64,000 nt of DNA from Cupriavidus basilensis. GTDB lineage: Bacteria; Pseudomonadota; Gammaproteobacteria; Burkholderiales; Burkholderiaceae. This document shows, one piece after another, positions 60,193 through 64,000 of this stretch. The DNA lies in assembly GCF_000832305.1 (NCBI RefSeq), contig NZ_CP010536.1, positions 3,100,001 through 3,164,000 on the forward strand. Reading direction: 5' to 3'. A program made the translations under genes and the position numbers. The notes under the pieces were generated by a model. The model did not search any database. It had not been told where the DNA came from and saw only the letters and a list, made by a program, of their open reading frames with translations. Every line of letters begins with the position of its first letter. Positions within the stretch are counted from its first letter, which is position 1.

Positions 60193-62184
60193 CTAGATAT
60201 CGGCGATCACCTCGTTGCCGCGCTCCTCGAGCCAGGTGCGCCGCTGCGCGGCCTCGCCCTTGCCCATCAGCATATTCATCACGCCCACGGTCTGCGGCAG
60301 GTCGAAATGGCCAAGCGCCACCGGCAACAGGCGGCGCGTGTCGGGATTCATGGTGGTTTCCCACAGCTGCTCGGCGTTCATCTCGCCCAGGCCCTTGAAG
60401 CGCGAGATCTGCCAGCCGCCTTCCTTGATGCCATCCTTCATCAGCTTGTCCTGGATGGCCACCAGTTCGCCGTCGTCCAGCGCATAGAGCTTCTGGGCCG
60501 GCTTCTTGCCGCGTGCCGGCGCATCCACCCGGTAAAGCGGCGGGCGGGCCACGCACACGTTGCCGTTGTCGATCAGCCTGGGGAAATGCTTGAAGAACAA
60601 GGTCAGTAATAGCACCTGGATGTGCGCACCGTCCACGTCAGCGTCGGACAAGATACAGATCTTTCCGTAGCGCAGGTTGGACAGGTCGGGCTCATCGTTG
60701 GGACCGTGCGGGTCCACGCCGATCGCCACCGCGATGTCGTGCACCTCGTTATTGGCGAACAGGCGGTCGCGCTCGGTCTCCCAGGTGTTGAGCACCTTGC
60801 CGCGCAACGGCAGGATGGCCTGGAACTCCTTGTCGCGCCCCATCTTGGCCGAGCCGCCGGCGGAGTCGCCCTCGACCAGGAAGAGTTCGTTGCGGGTGAC
60901 GTCGGTGGATTCGCAGTCGGTCAGCTTGCCGGGCAGCACGGCCACGCCGGAACCCTTCTTCTTTTCCACCTTTTGCGCCGCGCGCGTGCGCGCCTGCGCC
61001 TGGCGGATCACCAGCTCGGCCAGCTTCTTGCCGTACTCGACGTGATGGTTGAGCCACAGCTCCAGCGCGGGGCGGCTGAAGGTGGACACCAGCTTCACCG
61101 CGTCGCGGCTGTTCAGGCGCTCCTTGATCTGGCCCTGGAACTGCGGGTCCAGCACCTTGGCGGACAGTACGAACGAGGCACGGGCGAACACGTCTTCGCT
61201 CATCAGCTTCACGCCCTTGGGCTGCAGCGCGTGCATCTCGATAAAGCTCTTGACCGCCTGGAACAGGCCTTCGCGCAGGCCGGACTCGTGCGTGCCGCCA
61301 GCCGGCGTGGGGATCAGGTTGACGTAGGACTCGCGCACCGGCGCGCCATCCTCGGTCCACGCCACCACCCAGGAAGCGCCCTCACCCTCGGCGAAGCCAT
61401 CTTCCGCCGGGTTGGCGTCCGGGTCGGCGAAATGCTCGCCTTCGAACATCGGCACCACCAGCTCGGCGCCGCTGCCTTGCGCCAGCGCTTCCACCAGGTA
61501 GCCCTTGAGGCCCTGCTCGTACTGCCAGGTCTGGCGCTCGCCATTTTTCTCCTGCAGCAGCGTGACCTTGACGCCCGGCAGCAGCACCGCCTTGCTGCGC
61601 AGCAGGCGCTGCAGCTCGGCCATCGGGATCGCGGCCGAATCGAAATATTTCGCATCGGGCCAGACCTGCACCCGCGTGCCGCTCTTCTTCTCGCCGCGCT
61701 CGAGCTTGCGCGTGGCCAGCGGCACGGTGACGTCACCGCCGGAGAAGGTCAGCGTGGAGCAGTTGCTGTCACGCCATACGGTCACGTCGAGACGCGTCGA
61801 CAGCGCATTGGTGACGGAGACGCCCACGCCGTGCAGCCCGCCCGAGAAGGCATAGGCACCGCCCTTGCCCTTGTCGAACTTGCCGCCCGCGTGCAGGCGC
61901 GTGAATACGATTTCCACCACCGGGACCTGCTCTTCGGGATGGATGCCGACCGGGATGCCGCGGCCATCGTCCTCGACGCTGATGCTGTCGTCGCGGTGCA
62001 GGGTGACCATGATCTCGGAACCGTGGCCGCCCAGGGCCTCGTCGGAGGCATTGTCGATCACCTCCTGCACGATGTGCAGGGGATTGTCGGTACGGGTGTA
62101 CATGCCGGGTCGTTGCTTGACCGGCTCCAGGCCCTTCAGGACCCGGATGGAGGATTCGCTGTACTGACTGATTTTGCTCGCCAT
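60193..62184 (-). CDS. parE: DNA topoisomerase IV subunit B
   Basis: This is the ATPase subunit of topoisomerase IV, 663 aa. The GHKL ATP site is EVIDNASDEALGG, with DDGRGIPVGIHPE and GGLHGVGVSVTNALS. The TOPRIM region has LFLVEGDSAGGSAKMGRDK and ILSDADVDGAHI. It has the ParE-type domain length, without the GyrB insertion. It is the first gene of the operon. Its 305-bp upstream gap contains a minus-strand TACAAT at 62270-62275 without a convincing -35. Confidence 0.95.
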   Translation of the reverse strand: MASKISQYSESSIRVLKGLEPVKQRPGMYTRTDNPLHIVQEVIDNASDEALGGHGSEIMVTLHRDDSISVEDDGRGIPVGIHPEEQVPVVEIVFTRLHAGGKFDKGKGGAYAFSGGLHGVGVSVTNALSTRLDVTVWRDSNCSTLTFSGGDVTVPLATRKLERGEKKSGTRVQVWPDAKYFDSAAIPMAELQRLLRSKAVLLPGVKVTLLQEKNGERQTWQYEQGLKGYLVEALAQGSGAELVVPMFEGEHFADPDANPAEDGFAEGEGASWVVAWTEDGAPVRESYVNLIPTPAGGTHESGLREGLFQAVKSFIEMHALQPKGVKLMSEDVFARASFVLSAKVLDPQFQGQIKERLNSRDAVKLVSTFSRPALELWLNHHVEYGKKLAELVIRQAQARTRAAQKVEKKKGSGVAVLPGKLTDCESTDVTRNELFLVEGDSAGGSAKMGRDKEFQAILPLRGKVLNTWETERDRLFANNEVHDIAVAIGVDPHGPNDEPDLSNLRYGKICILSDADVDGAHIQVLLLTLFFKHFPRLIDNGNVCVARPPLYRVDAPARGKKPAQKLYALDDGELVAIQDKLMKDGIKEGGWQISRFKGLGEMNAEQLWETTMNPDTRRLLPVALGHFDLPQTVGVMNMLMGKGEAAQRRTWLEERGNEVIADI

Positions 62185-62489
62185 GGAGTCGCTTGCTTAG
62201 TGGGATTCTCGGCCAGCCTTGGCGGGGGCGCGGTTGCCGCACGCCAGCCAGGGGGGCCGGGCAGCCTGCATTGTAATGGAAGCGGGTAGCCGTCTTGATG
62301 CCAATCGTCACCAGCAACTGCCGTGCGCGATCCGGCACATCCGGTGTCGCGAGCGGCGCCGGAGTGACGTCCGACGTCCTCCCGGGATGCGGGGTACACT
62401 CGCTCGCACCGGCGTGGCCAAGGCGGCTCCAGACCGCGCCGACAAAACTAAAACAGCACTACGCACATCCAGCCAGGATGCAGGACGCC
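62185..62489. other. 305-bp divergent gap between parE and the MFS gene
   Basis: No gene is supported. The only promoter-like element seen is the minus-strand TACAAT at 62270-62275. Upstream in-frame extension of the MFS gene through this gap has no family similarity. Confidence 0.45.
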
Positions 62490-63722
62490 ATGCAGAACAC
62501 GATTCCACCCACACCAAGAAAACCACTCTCCCTCACAACCGTATTGATTTGCGGTGGCCTGCTCGTCACCTTGTCGATGGGCATCCGGCACGGCTTCGGT
62601 CTGTTCAACCTGCCGATCACGCAGACCCACGGCTGGAGCCGCGAGACCTTTGCCTTCGCGCTGGCGCTGCAAAACCTGATGTGGGGCGTGACCCAGCCGT
62701 TCACGGGCGCGCTGGCCGACAAGTTCGGCGGCTTCCGCATCATGCTGGCCGGCATTGCGCTGTACGTGGCGGGCCTGGTCGTGATGGCCATGGCCACCTC
62801 CGGCACCGCCTTCGCCTCTGGCGCCGGCATCCTGATCGGCATTGCGCAGTCCGGCACCACCTACAGCGTGGTGTACGGCGTGATTGGCCGCGTGGCCAGC
62901 CCCGAGAAGCGCGTGTGGGCCATGGGCATCGCGGCGGCCGCGGGCTCGTTCGGGCAGTTCCTGATGATCCCGGTGGAGCAGACGCTGATCTCGACTGCCG
63001 GCTGGCAGAACGCGTTGTTCATCCTGGCGGTGCTGGCTTGCCTGATGCTGCCGCTGGCCTTCAGCCTGCGCGAGCCGCAGGGCGCGACGCACACGCCCGG
63101 CTTCCAGCAGACCATCGGCCAGGCCGTGCGCGAAGCGTTCGGCAACCGCAACTTCCAGTTGCTCACGCTGGGCTACTTCGTCTGCGGCTTCCAGGTGGTG
63201 TTCATCGGCGTGCATCTGGCGCCCTATCTCAAGGACCGGGGCCTGACCGACCCGAAGATCGCGACCGTGGCACTGGCGCTGATCGGGCTGTTCAATGTGT
63301 TCGGGACCTATAGCGCCGGCGCGCTGGGGCAGCGTGTGCCCAAGCGCTCCTTGCTTTCGCTGATCTACATCACCCGGTCCGTGGTGATTGCCGGCTACCT
63401 GCTGCTGCCGCTCACGGCCACCAGCACCTGGGTGTTCGCCGCGATGATGGGTTTCCTGTGGCTGTCCACGGTGCCGCTGACCAACGGCATCATCGCGCAG
63501 GTGTTTGGCGTGCAGTACCTGTCGATGCTGTCTGGCGTGGTGTTTTTCTCGCACCAGATCGGCAGCTTCCTCGGTGCGTGGCTGGGTGGCTTCCTGTATG
63601 ACCGCACCGGCACCTACAACACGGTCTGGATGATCGCGATCGGGCTGGGCGTAGTAGCCGCCCTGGTCAACCTGCCGATCCGCGAGCACGCGATCGCGCG
63701 GCCACAAGGGGCCGCGGCATGA
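62490..63722 (+). CDS. MFS transporter (monocarboxylate/oxalate-formate type)
   Basis: This 410-aa carrier has 12 helices: LSMGIRHGFGLFNLPITQTHGWSRETFAFALALQNLMWG at the N-terminus, then GALADKFGGFRIMLAG and a second-half FLWLSTVPLTNGIIAQVFG. This pattern fits the MFS_1 group that includes monocarboxylate carriers; the substrate is unknown. ATG at 62490 was preferred because CAGGA precedes it; ATG at 62478 has no ribosome-binding site. It overlaps the following 48-aa frame by 4 nt. Confidence 0.87.
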   Translation: MQNTIPPTPRKPLSLTTVLICGGLLVTLSMGIRHGFGLFNLPITQTHGWSRETFAFALALQNLMWGVTQPFTGALADKFGGFRIMLAGIALYVAGLVVMAMATSGTAFASGAGILIGIAQSGTTYSVVYGVIGRVASPEKRVWAMGIAAAAGSFGQFLMIPVEQTLISTAGWQNALFILAVLACLMLPLAFSLREPQGATHTPGFQQTIGQAVREAFGNRNFQLLTLGYFVCGFQVVFIGVHLAPYLKDRGLTDPKIATVALALIGLFNVFGTYSAGALGQRVPKRSLLSLIYITRSVVIAGYLLLPLTATSTWVFAAMMGFLWLSTVPLTNGIIAQVFGVQYLSMLSGVVFFSHQIGSFLGAWLGGFLYDRTGTYNTVWMIAIGLGVVAALVNLPIREHAIARPQGAAA

Positions 63723-63865
63723 TCACGGCACGCCCCGCCGGCCTTGCGCTTCGGGCAGCAGGCTTCACGGCGCTGGCCGGGGTGCTGGCGCTGGCCTTCA
63801 TGGCCTACCTGCGGCCGGCTTTCATGGTGGACCTGACGAACATGGTGCTCGCCTGGTGCGGGTGA
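63719..63865 (+). CDS. 48-aa membrane peptide coupled to the MFS gene
   Basis: The frame reads MITARPAGLALRAAGF, then a hydrophobic helix TALAGVLALAFMAYL and a short tail ending MVLAWCG. Its ATG overlaps the MFS stop as ATGA, the same coupling seen for real gene pairs in this window. No family was recognised. It could be an accessory subunit of the carrier. Confidence 0.55.
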   Translation: MITARPAGLALRAAGFTALAGVLALAFMAYLRPAFMVDLTNMVLAWCG

Positions 63866-63932
63866 GGGTGCGCGAAAGCCGTCGGCAATGACGACGGCTG
63901 CGGCTCCCCGCCGGGGCACAGCCGCAGCGGCC

Positions 63933-64000
63933 TTACTGCGCCTCGGCCTTGGTCTTGGCTTCCAGCACTTCCCAGCGCTCCAGCGCCTCCAGCAGCTCCA
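63933..64000 (-). CDS. Probable ABC-F ATPase, C-terminal end only
   Basis: Only the last 22 codons are in the window, reading ELLEALERWEVLEAKTKAEAQ then stop. A helical Glu-rich end with the RWEVLEA pattern resembles the C-terminal coiled coil of Uup-like ABC-F proteins. The identification is weak because no ATPase motif is visible. A hairpin (GGCTGCGG...CCGCAGCC-like, about 63890-63925) lies just past the stop. Confidence 0.35.
   Translation of the reverse strand, partial: ELLEALERWEVLEAKTKAEAQ

Overview
The window is high-GC, densely coded DNA from a betaproteobacterium, most likely the Cupriavidus/Ralstonia group of the Burkholderiaceae. The basis is the family content and gene order: a liv operon next to gltA-sdhEBADC, a divergent mdh-citE-prpC-prpD-acnA arm, a DUF2863 protein, and a parE-transglycosylase-parC operon. 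No rRNA, tRNA, CRISPR array or intact insertion sequence was recognised.

Region 1 (1-19.5 kb) is central metabolism. A branched-chain amino-acid ABC uptake operon (livK-livH-livM, reading left) is followed by a leftward TCA block (gntR, sdhC-D-A-B-E, gltA). A rightward block carries mdh, a CitE-like lyase, prpC, an MliC-like protein, prpD and acnA. The two arms diverge at about 10.0 kb from a perfect 20-bp palindrome that abuts a well-formed mdh promoter. It is the obvious operator candidate for the GntR/UTRA regulator encoded beside it.

Region 2 (19.5-27.5 kb) holds assorted genes: a DUF2863 protein, a short structured repeat, a TrmB-like methyltransferase, a dipeptide-type binding protein, a spermidine-synthase-like protein, a TPR membrane protein, a ParA-like ATPase and a Cds1-like PLP enzyme.

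Region 3 (27.5-31.8 kb) looks like a mosaic integration site. It holds two 5'-truncated and one 3'-truncated remnant of DNA-deoxyinosine glycosylase (uracil-DNA-glycosylase superfamily) genes and one intact copy. They are interleaved with a secreted alpha/beta hydrolase and a lipocalin-like secreted protein. Both 5'-truncated copies break at the same 20-bp sequence.

Region 4 (31.9-44.5 kb) starts with htpG. It continues with a MocR-type regulator divergent from a rightward run: VOC protein, AlaX editing protein, LysE and EamA exporters, RidA, a cupin, a PLP aminotransferase and a glutathione transferase. This reads as an amino-acid or amine quality-control and export module. A second LysE exporter and an L-lactate permease follow.

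Region 5 (44.5-54.7 kb) has a Phd/VapC toxin-antitoxin pair, a histidine-utilisation operon (hutU-hutH-permease-MFS-hutG, leftward, without hutI) and an ABC exporter.

Region 6 (54.7-64 kb) begins with a 28-nt poly-G tract and a roughly 720-bp palindromic element with no credible gene. It continues with a split chromate transporter, parC, a lytic transglycosylase, parE, an MFS carrier with a translationally coupled 48-aa membrane peptide, and the end of a probable ABC-F ATPase.
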